Shown here in pieces: positions 8,145 through 24,239 of a stretch of 52,949 bases of DNA; within the stretch, counting starts at the first letter, position 1, and each line of letters begins with the position of its first letter. Under the pieces are notes generated by a model. That model did no database searches. It saw only the letters and a list, made by a program, of their open reading frames with translations, and was not told the origin of the DNA. This stretch comes from Collinsella aerofaciens (GTDB taxonomy: Bacteria > Actinomycetota > Coriobacteriia > Coriobacteriales > Coriobacteriaceae). The stretch spans positions 1-52,949 of the forward strand of contig JAJXHK010000011.1 in the NCBI GenBank assembly GCA_021639365.1, given 5' to 3'. The translations under genes were made by a program, and so were the position numbers.

Positions 8145-8240
8145 TCCAGCGGTAAGATGCTTGGGTATCGCAATTTGGTCTGCGGCTGTGCGCCGCACGC
8201 ATGGGGCGCTTTTGCGCCTGCGAAAGGATCCTTGAATAAC

Positions 8241-9149
8241 ATGAAGGCAATCATCCCCGCCGCCGGTCTTGGCACGCGTTTTCTGCCTGGCACCAAGTGC
8301 ACCCCCAAAGAGATGCTGCCGGTTCTCGACAAGCCGGTCATCCAGTATGTCGTTGAGGAGGCGCTCGACCCCGAGGAGGTCGACGATGCCATCATCGTTA
8401 CTTCTCCCGGTAAGCCCGAGCTACTGAACTACTTCCAGCCCGATCGCTCGCTCGAGAACCTGCTGCGCGAGCGCGGCAAGAACGCCTATGCCGATGCCGT
8501 CGCCCACGCTGGCGGTATGCCGGTCGACTTCCGTTATCAGTACGAGCCCAAGGGCCTCGGCCATGCTATTCGCTCTGCTGCCGACGCCGTGGCAGGGGAG
8601 AACTTCCTGGTTCTTCTGGGCGACTACGTTGTGCCTAACCGCGACATCTGCGACAAGATGCTCGCCGTTTCCAAGGAGCACGGTGGCGCTTCGGTTATCG
8701 CCGTCGCTGCTTGCTCACCCGAGGAAGTCAGCCGCTACGGCGTTATCGCCGGCGAGCGCGTCGGTTCGCTCGAGGGCGCCGAGGACGTTGCCGATGCCGA
8801 GCCGGGCGCTGTCTGGCGCATCGGCGGTCTGGTCGAGAAGCCCGCTCCCGAGGCTGCTCCGTCCAACCTGTACATCGTCGGTCGCTACCTGCTGAGCCCG
8901 CTGGTCATGGACCTGCTGGCAGATCAGCAGGCCGGCAAGGGCGGCGAGATCCAGCTCACCGACGCCATGGCCCGTTCGCTCGACCGTGAGGCCATGTATG
9001 CCGTCGTCATCGACCCGCTGTCGGGCTACGACACCGGCACTCCCTCTGGCTGGATGGCCACCAACGCCCTCATGGCTGCAAGCGATCCCCGCTTTGCCGA
9101 TGCCTTCTGGGACGCCATCGACGAGCGCGGCGGATTGATGCGCAAGTAA
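8241..9149 (+). CDS. galU: UTP-glucose-1-phosphate uridylyltransferase
   Basis: A 302-residue enzyme that makes UDP-glucose from UTP and glucose-1-phosphate for envelope glycans and galactose metabolism. The nucleotide-binding motif is complete at the N-terminus: AAGLGTRFLPGTKCTPKEML (about 6-25). Other family features are a VVEEAL helix, the YEPKGLGHA loop (about 99-107), LLGDYV, GGLVEKP and GGEIQLTDAM (about 234-243). ATG 8241 gives the canonical MKAIIPAAG start and follows AAAGGA; the open frame extends further upstream but without homology. Its position between rplL and rpoB is unusual, since these are normally adjacent. It has its own promoter and terminator. Confidence 0.95.
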   Translation: MKAIIPAAGLGTRFLPGTKCTPKEMLPVLDKPVIQYVVEEALDPEEVDDAIIVTSPGKPELLNYFQPDRSLENLLRERGKNAYADAVAHAGGMPVDFRYQYEPKGLGHAIRSAADAVAGENFLVLLGDYVVPNRDICDKMLAVSKEHGGASVIAVAACSPEEVSRYGVIAGERVGSLEGAEDVADAEPGAVWRIGGLVEKPAPEAAPSNLYIVGRYLLSPLVMDLLADQQAGKGGEIQLTDAMARSLDREAMYAVVIDPLSGYDTGTPSGWMATNALMAASDPRFADAFWDAIDERGGLMRK

Positions 9150-9170
9150 GCCTTCGGACATCGACATTTA

Positions 9171-9202
9171 CGGGCGCGGACCTCGGTTCGCGCCCGTTTT
9201 TT
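9171..9202 (+). terminator. Intrinsic terminator after galU
   Basis: CGGGCGCG (9171-9178) pairs with 9189-9196, and TTTTTT follows. Confidence 0.93.
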
Positions 9203-9335
9203 ATAAGAGCTGCGATTGCCGGCTCTCTGTTCACAGAAAATATATGAACAGATGTTCGATACACATACATCTACCTGCGTGTTTTCTGTCGAAAAACTTT
9301 GCTACTCCAAAAACTCAATCGCGTCAAGGCTTTTC

Positions 9336-9363
9336 TTGCCCAACGGTCGCTACCTGATAAACT
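9336..9363 (+). promoter_or_regulatory. Candidate promoter of rpoB-rpoC
   Basis: TTGCCC (9336-9341), 16-base spacer, TAAACT (9358-9363) with an extended TG two bases upstream. It lies about 70 bases before rpoB. The gap 9203-9335 shows no other supported element. Confidence 0.5.
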
Positions 9364-9436
9364 ATTAGGTTGCGATAACTGGCGAAGCTATGCCTCGCCA
9401 ACCCACCGAGCATTTCCGTGAAGGAGGAAAAACCTG

Positions 9437-12928
<3,492 letters not shown>

Positions 12929-12934
12929 TTGACT

Positions 12935-17410
<4,476 letters not shown>

Positions 17411-17417
17411 TTAGTTC

Positions 17418-17439
17418 CGCCGTTCTAACGAACGGCGGC
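17418..17439 (+). other. Small GC-rich hairpin after rpoC
   Basis: CCGCCGTTC-TAAC-GAACGGCGG, a perfect 9-base stem without a T-run. It may protect the 3' end or cause pausing. Confidence 0.5.
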
Positions 17440-17483
17440 GACCTCCGTCGCTGCGCGGTCCCCAGAGCTACAATCTGTCATTC

Positions 17484-17525
17484 AAAAGGCAGGGCATGAC
17501 CAAAAGGTCAATGCCCTGCCTTTTT
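17484..17525 (+). terminator. Intrinsic terminator of the rpoBC transcript
   Basis: AAAAGGCAGGGCAT (17484-17497) pairs with ATGCCCTGCCTTTTT (17511-17525); the A-run and T-run make it able to work in both directions. Confidence 0.93.
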
Positions 17526-17643
17526 CATGCCACCTTGTACGCTCTGGGGGCCGCTCGCTTGCGTATGCTCAACCTGTTGCGTTCCGTTGATCCCTTGCCA
17601 ATAAGGGACGGATTAATTTTGGTAGGTTTTTCCTGCTTGAATT

Positions 17644-17674
17644 TGAAACATTCCGTTCGGTCAAAGCGTATCTA
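17644..17674 (+). promoter_or_regulatory. ECF-type promoter (probable autoregulation)
   Basis: TGAAACATT (17644-17652), then 17 bases after TGAAAC comes CGTATCTA (17667-17674). This matches the TGAAAC...CGT promoters of SigW/SigV-like ECF sigma factors, and lies 47 bases before such a gene. Confidence 0.72.
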
Positions 17675-17720
17675 TGGTGAGGGCCTCAGCAAGAATCATT
17701 ACCGTCACCGGGAGGTGATT

Positions 17721-18239
17721 ATGGAAGAACAAGCATTTAGACAGGCGGTCGAGGATCACAGGGATGTCGTGTTTCGAATCGCATTGACGTATCTGCGCGA
17801 TCGTGCCGATGCCGACGATATTGCCCAAGACGTCTTTCTTAAGTTGCTTAAAAGCGATGGAAACTTTGAAAGTTGGGAATATCTTCGTCGATGGCTTATC
17901 CGGGTCACGATCAATGAATGCAAATCGCTCTTTCGAAAGCCATGGAGGCGTGTGGAGGATATTGAGAACCTGGCCGATTCGCTTTCGGCGGCGCAGGATG
18001 AGACCAAGGCGGTCCTGTCAGACGTTATGCGACTTCCGGAGCGATTCCGTGTTCCCATCGTGCTCTATTACTATCTGGGCTTTTCGACCTCAGAGATTGC
18101 CGAGTTGTTGCATGTACCAGCCGCGACCGTTCGAACGCGTTTAGCTCGCGGTCGATCGAAGCTCAAATTCATCCTAGAGGAGGGCGACCGTGAAATCCAA
18201 TCAAATCAAGCAGGCCTTCGAGTCCATTCAAGCCGATAG
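17721..18239 (+). CDS. ECF-family RNA polymerase sigma factor
   Basis: A 172-residue group 4 sigma factor. Region 2 includes DRADADDIAQDVFLKLLKS (about 27-45) and RRWLIRVTINECKSLFRKPW; region 4 shows YYYLGFSTSEIAELLHV followed by PAATVRTRLARGRSKLKFIL, the -35 reader. ATG 17721 is chosen for its GGGAGGTGATT site; the frame is open further upstream, but that part overlaps the rpoC terminator. The gene overlaps the next by 50 bases, the usual coupling of a sigma factor to its anti-sigma factor. It probably drives its own TGAAAC promoter and responds to an envelope signal. Base composition is lower in GC than in the flanking rpo and rps genes, which may indicate transfer. Confidence 0.9.
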   Translation: MEEQAFRQAVEDHRDVVFRIALTYLRDRADADDIAQDVFLKLLKSDGNFESWEYLRRWLIRVTINECKSLFRKPWRRVEDIENLADSLSAAQDETKAVLSDVMRLPERFRVPIVLYYYLGFSTSEIAELLHVPAATVRTRLARGRSKLKFILEEGDREIQSNQAGLRVHSSR

Positions 18240-19266
18240 CGATCTTGCAGATCGCGTCCTTAATACCGCTGCGGGTGAGCCGCTTCATCGAAAGGGCCAC
18301 GCGAAGCCTCTCTATGTCGCTGTAATCGGGTGTCTTGTCGGAGTGTTGGCGACCGGAGGGGTCGCCTACGCAGTTATCAATTCCAGCTATTTTGCCTCAG
18401 CCTGGGGAAACCACGGCAACGGGGATTCCATTACCTGGACCAACGGCGGTTCATCGGGGACTAAATATACCTACACTAGAGAGTTTGGTGACGGCATCGC
18501 GCCCCAGAGCCTGGAGGGTTCAGTACAGAAGGTCAATCTGTCCGTCGAGGGCAACGGCTATACGCTCGATATCCATGAGATGGCTATCGATCAAAACGGC
18601 TGCGGCGCCGTGACGTTTACGTTGTCCAATCCAAATGGAGTTAACTGCTACAAGCCGGCAGCAGAGATCGGCGAACTTGTTCTTTATGGTGAAGAAGAAC
18701 AGGGCATCGGCACGCCCGACATGAAGTTCGGCGAGGAATGGGCTGACACACGCTGCACCATTGATAAGGACACATCAAGCGATACTGTCATTAATGGCAC
18801 GATGTACTTTGCTTCTATGGATCGCGAGCGAGGTTTTCAACATGCGGTCACCTGGAATATCCAGTGGACCGAGGGCGAAGGTGAGGGTGCGAGGCAGTTT
18901 GAAGCATCGACGCCCGAGTTTAGCGTTGGAGCGTACGTCGATACAAAGGAACTCCGCTCCGGTGACTCGCCTCTTGAGATTAGCCCGTTTTCCATCCAGA
19001 CGCACATCGATGATTTGGGCTATGAAGCAGTTGATAATAAGCTGACCGTCAGCTACAAGGATGGATCGGAGCAGATTATCGAAGATGACGACGCAGGGGT
19101 GTTCAACTTATATTTTTCTTATGCGCGCAATAGCGGAGAGAACATCTGGGTGCCAACGAAGTTGATTGATGTCGACCAAGTGGTCTCAGTAACGCTTGAG
19201 GGCACGAGGTGCACGTCAACAGGAGAGACCGAAACAGAAGTACCCTTTACCATCGTCTATTTGTAA
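18190..19266 (+). CDS. Single-pass membrane protein, probable anti-sigma factor (DUF4179/RsiV-like)
   Basis: A 358-residue protein starting at GTG, with GAGGAGGGCGACC just upstream. It has a cytoplasmic N-terminus of 40 residues, one membrane helix at about 41-63 (LYVAVIGCLVGVLATGGVAY) and an extracytoplasmic domain of nearly 300 residues rich in beta strands. The stretch SVEGNGYTLDIHEMAIDQNG resembles the repeated strand-turn pattern of DUF4179 domains in anti-sigma factors of Firmicutes. Overlap with the ECF sigma gene is the main argument for the role: the short N-terminus would hold the sigma factor and the outer domain would sense the signal. There is no zinc-binding anti-sigma motif. 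The trigger is unknown. Confidence 0.72.
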   Translation: MKSNQIKQAFESIQADSDLADRVLNTAAGEPLHRKGHAKPLYVAVIGCLVGVLATGGVAYAVINSSYFASAWGNHGNGDSITWTNGGSSGTKYTYTREFGDGIAPQSLEGSVQKVNLSVEGNGYTLDIHEMAIDQNGCGAVTFTLSNPNGVNCYKPAAEIGELVLYGEEEQGIGTPDMKFGEEWADTRCTIDKDTSSDTVINGTMYFASMDRERGFQHAVTWNIQWTEGEGEGARQFEASTPEFSVGAYVDTKELRSGDSPLEISPFSIQTHIDDLGYEAVDNKLTVSYKDGSEQIIEDDDAGVFNLYFSYARNSGENIWVPTKLIDVDQVVSVTLEGTRCTSTGETETEVPFTIVYL

Positions 19267-19273
19267 GATTTGG

Positions 19274-19306
19274 GGCCGCTTCCTACTAGGGGAAGCGGCC
19301 TCTTTT
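19274..19306 (+). terminator. Intrinsic terminator after the anti-sigma gene
   Basis: GGCCGCTTCC (19274-19283) pairs with GGAAGCGGCC (19291-19300), followed by TCTTTT. Confidence 0.9.
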
Positions 19307-19403
19307 GCGTTAAATGGAAACGCCGCCGATTTCCATGCGACAGATGAGAGCAGATTACCGCTGGAGCGCGACGTTTCCCCAGATAAAACCGACCAAAATA
19401 AAC

Positions 19404-19418
19404 CTGTCCCTTTTTGGC
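19404..19418 (+). repeat. Dispersed 15-mer CTGTCCCTTTTTGGC, copy 1
   Basis: An identical 15-mer occurs at 45411-45425. Its complement contains AAAAAGGGACAG, similar to REP-like sequences recognised by REP-associated tyrosine transposases. Here it forms a small hairpin with the following CAGGGAAC. Confidence 0.55.
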
Positions 19419-19445
19419 AGGGAACGTTGCCCCGACGAGCACGTC

Positions 19446-19584
19446 GGATTCCCGGTCCGGGCGGCCCGCTGTTTAAGTTTGTCGCGAGTTCCGCACGCAA
19501 AGGAAAGCACTTAATGTGCTTTCCGTCTTGCGCAAGACTGTAGAGCAGCAAACTTAAACAGCGGGCCGCCCGGACCTGGAATCC
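19446..19584 (+). repeat. Hairpin element copy 2 (upstream of rpsL)
   Basis: Arms 19446-19480 and 19550-19584 pair over 35 bases with one mismatch. The 69-base core (19481-19549) starts TCGCGAGTTCCGCACGCAAA after its first base, carries the hairpin GGAAAGCAC-TTAAT-GTGCTTTCC, then the palindrome GTCTTGCGCAAGAC and ends TGTAGAGCAGC. The core is about 64/69 identical to copy 3. The arms share nothing with copy 1 or 3. Confidence 0.88.
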
Positions 19585-19668
19585 GCCCCCGCGCACCGAA
19601 GGGGATTCCTTTTGTGTAGGCTTTGCGGAAATATGCTCATTTTGGGATACGCCCGGCGGCGTGGTCTG

Positions 19669-19697
19669 TTGACGGCACAGCTAACGCCACGTATCCT
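19669..19697 (+). promoter_or_regulatory. Promoter of the str operon
   Basis: TTGACG (19669-19674), 17-base spacer, TATCCT (19692-19697). The leader to the rpsL start is about 87 bases and includes a small stem GGGGG...CCCCT. Confidence 0.75.
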
Positions 19698-19790
19698 ATC
19701 GAACTGCGTGTTTCGTAGGGGGATGCTGACCCCTCGATTCAAGCCGTTGCACTTTACAGAAAGCTGGAATCATTCGAGAAGGAGTACGCT

Positions 19791-20168
19791 TTGCCTACTA
19801 TTAACCAGCTGGTTCGCCAGGGCCGTCGTTCCGTGCCCAAGAAGTCCAAGAACGCTGCTCTGCAGCACAACTCCCAGAAGCGCGGCGTGTGCACCCGCGT
19901 CTTCACCACGAGCCCCAAGAAGCCGAACTCGGCTCTTCGTAAGGTTGCCCGTGTTCGCCTCGTCAACGGCATCGAAGTTACTGCTTACATCCCGGGTGAG
20001 GGCCACAACCTGCAGGAGCACTCCATCGTGCTCGTCCGCGGCGGTCGTGTCCGTGACCTCCCTGGTGTCCGTTATCACGTCATCCGTGGCGCCTACGACG
20101 CTGCTCCGGTCCAGAACCGTATGCAGGCCCGTTCCAAGTACGGTGCTAAGCGCCCCAAGGCCAAATAA
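19791..20168 (+). CDS. rpsL: 30S ribosomal protein S12
   Basis: A 125-residue decoding-centre protein. It starts at TTG with GAAGGAG 7 bases upstream; the product MPTINQLVRQGRRSVPKKSK is the canonical N-terminus, which fixes the start. TTSPKKPNSALRKVARVRL and GRVRDLPGVRYHVIRG are present. The lysines that when changed give streptomycin resistance (in PKKPNS and the later GRVRDLPG region) look wild type. First gene of the str operon rpsL-rpsG-fusA-rpsJ, behind its own promoter and a hairpin element. Confidence 0.97.
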   Translation: MPTINQLVRQGRRSVPKKSKNAALQHNSQKRGVCTRVFTTSPKKPNSALRKVARVRLVNGIEVTAYIPGEGHNLQEHSIVLVRGGRVRDLPGVRYHVIRGAYDAAPVQNRMQARSKYGAKRPKAK

Positions 20169-20241
20169 GCCAGATAACGTTTTGATACTTTCGCCGTGTG
20201 CCGCCTAAGCGCCGCACGGTAGACACTTAAGGAGATTTCAC

Positions 20242-20715
20242 ATGCCGCGTCGTGCAGCAGCTAATCGTCGTGAGGTTCAGCCTGACGCCGTTTACAACAA
20301 CCGCCTGGTGACTCAGCTCATCAACAAGGTCCTTCTTGACGGCAAGAAGGCCACCGCTGAGCGCATCGTTTACACCGCTTTCGAGATTGTTGCCGAGAAG
20401 TCCGAGGGTGGCGACGCTCTCGCTACCTTCAAGAAGGCTATGGACAACGTCAAGCCCACGCTCGAGGTTAAGCCCAAGCGTGTCGGTGGCGCTACCTATC
20501 AGGTCCCGATGGAGGTCAACTCCCGTCGTTCCACCGCTCTGGGTATCCGCTGGATCGTCAACTTCTCCCGCGCTCGCAAGGAGAAGACCATGGCCGAGCG
20601 TCTCGCCAACGAGATCCTCGACGCCTCCAACGGTCTTGGCGCTTCCGTCAAGAAGCGTGAGGACGTCTTCAAGATGGCCGAGGCCAACCGCGCGTTCTCT
20701 CACTATCGTTGGTAA
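20242..20715 (+). CDS. rpsG: 30S ribosomal protein S7
   Basis: A 157-residue protein that nucleates assembly of the 30S head. The start MPRRAAANRREVQPDAVYNN and the KPKRVGGATYQVPMEV loop are typical. The C-terminus ends KMAEANRAFSHYRW, the usual length. TAAGGAG lies upstream. In many bacteria S7 regulates the str operon by binding the rpsL-rpsG gap; the 73-base gap here contains only a modest GC-rich stem, so this regulation is not evident. Confidence 0.97.
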   Translation: MPRRAAANRREVQPDAVYNNRLVTQLINKVLLDGKKATAERIVYTAFEIVAEKSEGGDALATFKKAMDNVKPTLEVKPKRVGGATYQVPMEVNSRRSTALGIRWIVNFSRARKEKTMAERLANEILDASNGLGASVKKREDVFKMAEANRAFSHYRW

Positions 20716-20734
20716 GTTAAGGTAAGGAACTAAC

Positions 20735-22834
20735 ATGGCTAAGCCTAAGTACAAGCTTTCCGATACCCGTAACATCGGCATCATGGCCCACATCGATGCC
20801 GGTAAGACCACCACGACCGAGCGTATTCTTTACTACACCGGTAAGACCCACAAGATCGGTGAGGTCCATGAGGGCGCTGCCACCATGGACTGGATGGTTC
20901 AGGAGCAGGAGCGCGGCGTAACCATTACCTCCGCTGCTACCACGTGCTTCTGGAAGAAGGACGGTACCGACTACCGCATCCAGATCATCGACACCCCGGG
21001 CCACGTTGACTTCACCGCCGAGGTCGAGCGCTGCCTGCGCGTCCTCGATGGCGCTGTCGCCGTCTTCGACGCCGTTGCCGGCGTTCAGCCCCAGTCTGAG
21101 ACCGTTTGGCGTCAGGCTTCTACCTTCAACGTTCCCCGCATCGCCTTCATCAACAAGTATGACCGCGTGGGCGCTGACTTCTTCAACGCTATCGAGACCA
21201 TGAAGGATCGTCTCGACGCCAACGCCGTAGCCGCTCAGGTCCCGATGGGCGCCGAGGACAACTTCTGGGGCGTCATCGACCTGGTCACCATGACTGCATG
21301 GGACTTCAAGGCCGACGAGAAGGGTATGACCTACCCTGAGCCGATGGACGAGATCCCGGCTGAGTTTGCCGACATCGCTGCCACCAAGCGCGAGGAGCTC
21401 CTCGACGCTGCTGCCAGCTTTGACGACGAGCTCATGGAGAAGATCCTCATGGAGGAGGACTTCACCGTCGAGGAGCTCAAGGCTGCTCTGCGCAAGGGCG
21501 TTCTGGCCAACGAGCTCAACCTCGTCTTCGTGGGCTCCGCCTACAAGAACAAGGGCGTTCAGGAGCTGCTCGACGCTGTCGTCGACTACCTGCCCAGCCC
21601 GATCGACGTCGAGGCCGTCACCGGTACCGATCCGGACACCGGCGAGGAGATCGAGCGTCATCCTTCCTTCGACGAGCCCTTCTCCGGCCTGGTCTTCAAG
21701 ATCATGACCGACCCGTTTGTCGGTAAGCTCACCTACGTCCGCGTTTACTCCGGTCGCGCCGAGTCCGGCTCCTACGTGATCAACGCTTCCAACGGTCAGC
21801 GCGAGCGCCTCGGCCGCATCCTCGAGATGAACGCCGCCGAGCGTATCGACCGTGACGACGCTGCCGCCGGCGACATCGTCGCTTGCGTCGGCTTCAAGAA
21901 CTCCACCACCGGTGACACCCTGTGCGCCGAGGGCAAGGAGATCGTTCTCGAGAAGATCGAGTTCGCTAAGCCCGTTATCGACGTTGCCATCGAGCCCAAG
22001 ACCAAGGCCGAGCAGGACAAGATGTCCCTGGCTCTGACCAAGCTCGCCGAGGAGGACCCGACCTTCACGGTGTCCACCAACCACGAGACCGGCCAGACCA
22101 TCATCGCCGGCATGGGCGAGCTGCACCTCGAGATCATCGTTGACCGTCTGCTCCGCGAGTTCAAGGTTGACGCTAACGTTGGTAAGCCCCAGGTTGCCTA
22201 CCGCGAGACCGCTGGTCACGACGTCGAGAAGGCTGAGGGCAAGTTCGTCCGTCAGTCCGGCGGTCGCGGTCAGTACGGCCACGCCGTCATCAAGCTCGAG
22301 AAGATGGAGGAGGGCTTCGGCTACGAGTTCGTCAACGCTATCGTCGGCGGCGTCGTGCCCAAGGAGTACATCCCGTCCATCGACAAGGGCATCCAGGAGG
22401 CCCTGAACACCGGTGTTATCGCCGGCTTCCCGGTCCTCGACGTCAAGGTCACCCTGTTCGACGGTTCTTACCACGAGGTCGACTCCTCCGAGGCCGCCTT
22501 CAAGATCGCCGGTTCCATGGCTATCAAGGACGCCCTCAAGAAGTCCGATCCGCAGCTGCTCGAGCCGATCATGGCTGTCGAGGTCGAGACCCCCGAGCAG
22601 TACATGGGCGACGTTATGGGCAACCTCTCCGGTCGCCGCGGCAAGATCGAGGGCATGGAGGATCGCAAGAACACCAAGCTCATCCGTGCCAAGGTGCCGC
22701 TGGGCGAGATGTTCGGTTACGCTACCGACCTTCGCTCCCAGACCCAGGGCCGTGCATCCTACACGATGCAGTTCGACTCTTATGAGCCCGCGCCCAAGTC
22801 CATCGTGGACGAGGTCATGAGCAAGAACGCCTAA
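20735..22834 (+). CDS. fusA: Translation elongation factor G
   Basis: A 699-residue GTPase that drives ribosomal translocation. The P-loop AHIDAGKTT is at residues 18-26, DTPGHVDF near 88 and NKYD near 142. The last is of note because most EF-G proteins have NKMD at G4; the change from Met to Tyr keeps the two base-contacting residues. GQYGHAVIK (domain IV) and a C-terminal domain V complete the full length. It follows rpsG after 19 bases. The usual next gene, tuf, is missing and rpsJ follows instead. Confidence 0.98.
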   Translation: MAKPKYKLSDTRNIGIMAHIDAGKTTTTERILYYTGKTHKIGEVHEGAATMDWMVQEQERGVTITSAATTCFWKKDGTDYRIQIIDTPGHVDFTAEVERCLRVLDGAVAVFDAVAGVQPQSETVWRQASTFNVPRIAFINKYDRVGADFFNAIETMKDRLDANAVAAQVPMGAEDNFWGVIDLVTMTAWDFKADEKGMTYPEPMDEIPAEFADIAATKREELLDAAASFDDELMEKILMEEDFTVEELKAALRKGVLANELNLVFVGSAYKNKGVQELLDAVVDYLPSPIDVEAVTGTDPDTGEEIERHPSFDEPFSGLVFKIMTDPFVGKLTYVRVYSGRAESGSYVINASNGQRERLGRILEMNAAERIDRDDAAAGDIVACVGFKNSTTGDTLCAEGKEIVLEKIEFAKPVIDVAIEPKTKAEQDKMSLALTKLAEEDPTFTVSTNHETGQTIIAGMGELHLEIIVDRLLREFKVDANVGKPQVAYRETAGHDVEKAEGKFVRQSGGRGQYGHAVIKLEKMEEGFGYEFVNAIVGGVVPKEYIPSIDKGIQEALNTGVIAGFPVLDVKVTLFDGSYHEVDSSEAAFKIAGSMAIKDALKKSDPQLLEPIMAVEVETPEQYMGDVMGNLSGRRGKIEGMEDRKNTKLIRAKVPLGEMFGYATDLRSQTQGRASYTMQFDSYEPAPKSIVDEVMSKNA

Positions 22835-22894
22835 GTTCGAGCTCCCTGTTACGTAATCCGCGAGAACATCTCTCGCACTCTTTGGAGGTTTAAG

Positions 22895-23203
22895 TTGGCT
22901 ACCCAGAAGATCCGCATTCGCCTCAAGGGCTATGATCACGAGGTCGTCGATCAGTCCGCGAAGCTCATCGTCGAGACCGCTCAGAAGACCGGCGCTCGCG
23001 TTTCCGGTCCTGTCCCCCTGCCCACCGAGCGCAACCTGTACACGGTTATCCGCTCGCCGCACGTGAACAAGGACTCCCGTGAGCAGTTCGAGATGCGCAC
23101 CCACAAGCGCCTCATCGACATCCTCGACCCCACCTCGGGCACCGTTGATTCGCTCATGCGTCTCGACCTCCCCGCTGGCGTCGACATCGACATCAAGCTC
23201 TAA
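22895..23203 (+). CDS. rpsJ: 30S ribosomal protein S10
   Basis: A 102-residue protein, TTG start with TTTGGAGG upstream; the product begins MATQKIRIRLKGYDHEVVDQ, the standard S10 N-terminus. VSGPVPLPTERNLYTVIRSPH is the conserved loop, and RLIDILDPTSGTVDSLMRL completes it. S10 also acts in antitermination with NusB. The gene normally heads the S10 operon directly before rplC; here it closes the str operon and rplC is 13.9 kb away. Confidence 0.97.
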   Translation: MATQKIRIRLKGYDHEVVDQSAKLIVETAQKTGARVSGPVPLPTERNLYTVIRSPHVNKDSREQFEMRTHKRLIDILDPTSGTVDSLMRLDLPAGVDIDIKL

Positions 23204-23225
23204 GCGAAATCGCTCATAGCTTACA

Positions 23226-23260
23226 GAGCCCCGCTGCCATCTTGGTAGCGGGGCTCTTTT
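23226..23260 (+). terminator. Intrinsic terminator of the str operon
   Basis: GAGCCCCGCTGCCA (23226-23239) pairs with 23243-23256, followed by TTTT and GTTTTG. It may also help end the convergent birA transcript. Confidence 0.93.
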
Positions 23261-23319
23261 GTTTTGCATGATGGCCTTGGGGGACCGGGTAATGCTGTCG
23301 AGCGGGTGGCTGTGGCGCC

Positions 23320-24096
23320 TTATTTACCCATGGAACGCAGCGATGCCTCCTCAAAATGGAAGGATCGCAAGCCGTCTTCCGTCTCGATGCACGCGCGACC
23401 AAAGGTATCGACCGTTTGAAAGATGCCACGTGCCAGCTCGTCACCGGCAGGGGAACGGGCGATAACTTGCTCCCCAATCCAATTGAGATGAGCGACATAA
23501 TCATCGTGGACGGGCGCGATCGGACCAGCGTCTTCTTCCATGGCGTTGAGCAGATCTGCCCACGCGTCCACAGCGTTTACGACGGTGTGATAGACCTCCT
23601 TGAGTAGGACATCGACGGTGGGAACATTCTCGTTGAGGTCTGACAGACCGATTGCCGGCAGGCCGCCATCGGGAACCTCCGAGGGCACATAGTTCACATT
23701 GACGCCAATGCCGCAGACGGCAAAGGGCTTGCCCTCGTTGTCACGAGCCGCCTCGACCAAGATGCCGCCGAGCTTATGTCCTCGTGCGACGAGGTCGTTG
23801 GGCCATTTGAGGCCGATCTCGTTAGCAAGACCTTGCGCCTCGAGCGCCTCGAGCACCGCTAGGCCGCTGACGGCGGCAAGGCCAGAGTACTTGGCGGGAT
23901 TAACGCGAGGACGTAGGACAATCGAGAGCAACAGGTTGCCGGCGGTTGAATCCCACTTGTGGCCGCGTCGGCCGCGTCCTGCCGTTTGCGCGCGGGCGGC
24001 AAGCCCCGTGCCGTGCGGCGCTCCCTGTTTTCCTGCCTCGAGCAGGTCATCGTTGGTCGATCCGGTTACGTCGACTATCGTTAATTGGGCATCCAT
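23320..24096 (-). CDS. birA: Biotin-[acetyl-CoA carboxylase] ligase (monofunctional)
   Basis: A 258-residue enzyme that activates biotin with ATP and attaches it to the AccB lysine. Motifs: STND (13-16), the adenylate-binding loop GRGRRG (40-45) followed by HKWDSTAGN, KWPNDL (97-102), GGILVE and GIGVNVN. It has no N-terminal DNA-binding domain, so it should not act as a repressor. ATG 24096 is chosen because AAGGAGG precedes it and the protein then begins at the catalytic domain. It diverges from the fatty acid cluster that encodes its substrate AccB, which fits shared control from the gap. Confidence 0.93.
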   Translation of the reverse strand: MDAQLTIVDVTGSTNDDLLEAGKQGAPHGTGLAARAQTAGRGRRGHKWDSTAGNLLLSIVLRPRVNPAKYSGLAAVSGLAVLEALEAQGLANEIGLKWPNDLVARGHKLGGILVEAARDNEGKPFAVCGIGVNVNYVPSEVPDGGLPAIGLSDLNENVPTVDVLLKEVYHTVVNAVDAWADLLNAMEEDAGPIAPVHDDYVAHLNWIGEQVIARSPAGDELARGIFQTVDTFGRACIETEDGLRSFHFEEASLRSMGK

Positions 24097-24191
24097 AGCG
24101 GCTGCTACCTCCTTAATGAATAAGTGAATGACGCAATGGTGTCGAGAGATAGACACAATGTGAAGCCTTTGTCGCATTTGGACAATTTAAT

Positions 24192-24205
24192 GTTAACACG
24201 TCAAC
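24192..24205 (+). promoter_or_regulatory. Operator-like palindrome, copy 1 (GTTAACACGTCAAC)
   Basis: An imperfect palindrome of 14 bases of the form GTTRACRYGTYAAC. It overlaps where the -35 of the fabH promoter would lie. Copy 2 is 48 bases downstream. Confidence 0.6.
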
Positions 24206-24221
24206 AAAGCGAAGAATGCGC

Positions 24222-24227
24222 TATCCT
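24222..24227 (+). promoter_or_regulatory. Candidate -10 of the fab-acc operon promoter
   Basis: TATCCT, the same -10 as in the rpsL promoter. No good -35 is visible; the -35 window (24199-24204) is inside operator copy 1. Confidence 0.4.
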
Positions 24228-24239
24228 CTCTTGGTCGAT

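Noticed and set aside
9246..9257. LexA-like box GAACAGATGTTC upstream of rpoB
   Set aside because: GAAC-N4-GTTC is expected about once in a sequence of this size by chance. No SOS gene is near, and rpoBC is not an SOS operon.
17418..17439. Fourth copy of the hairpin element after rpoC
   Set aside because: It is a simple 9-base hairpin without the TTAAT core or TTCCGCACG.
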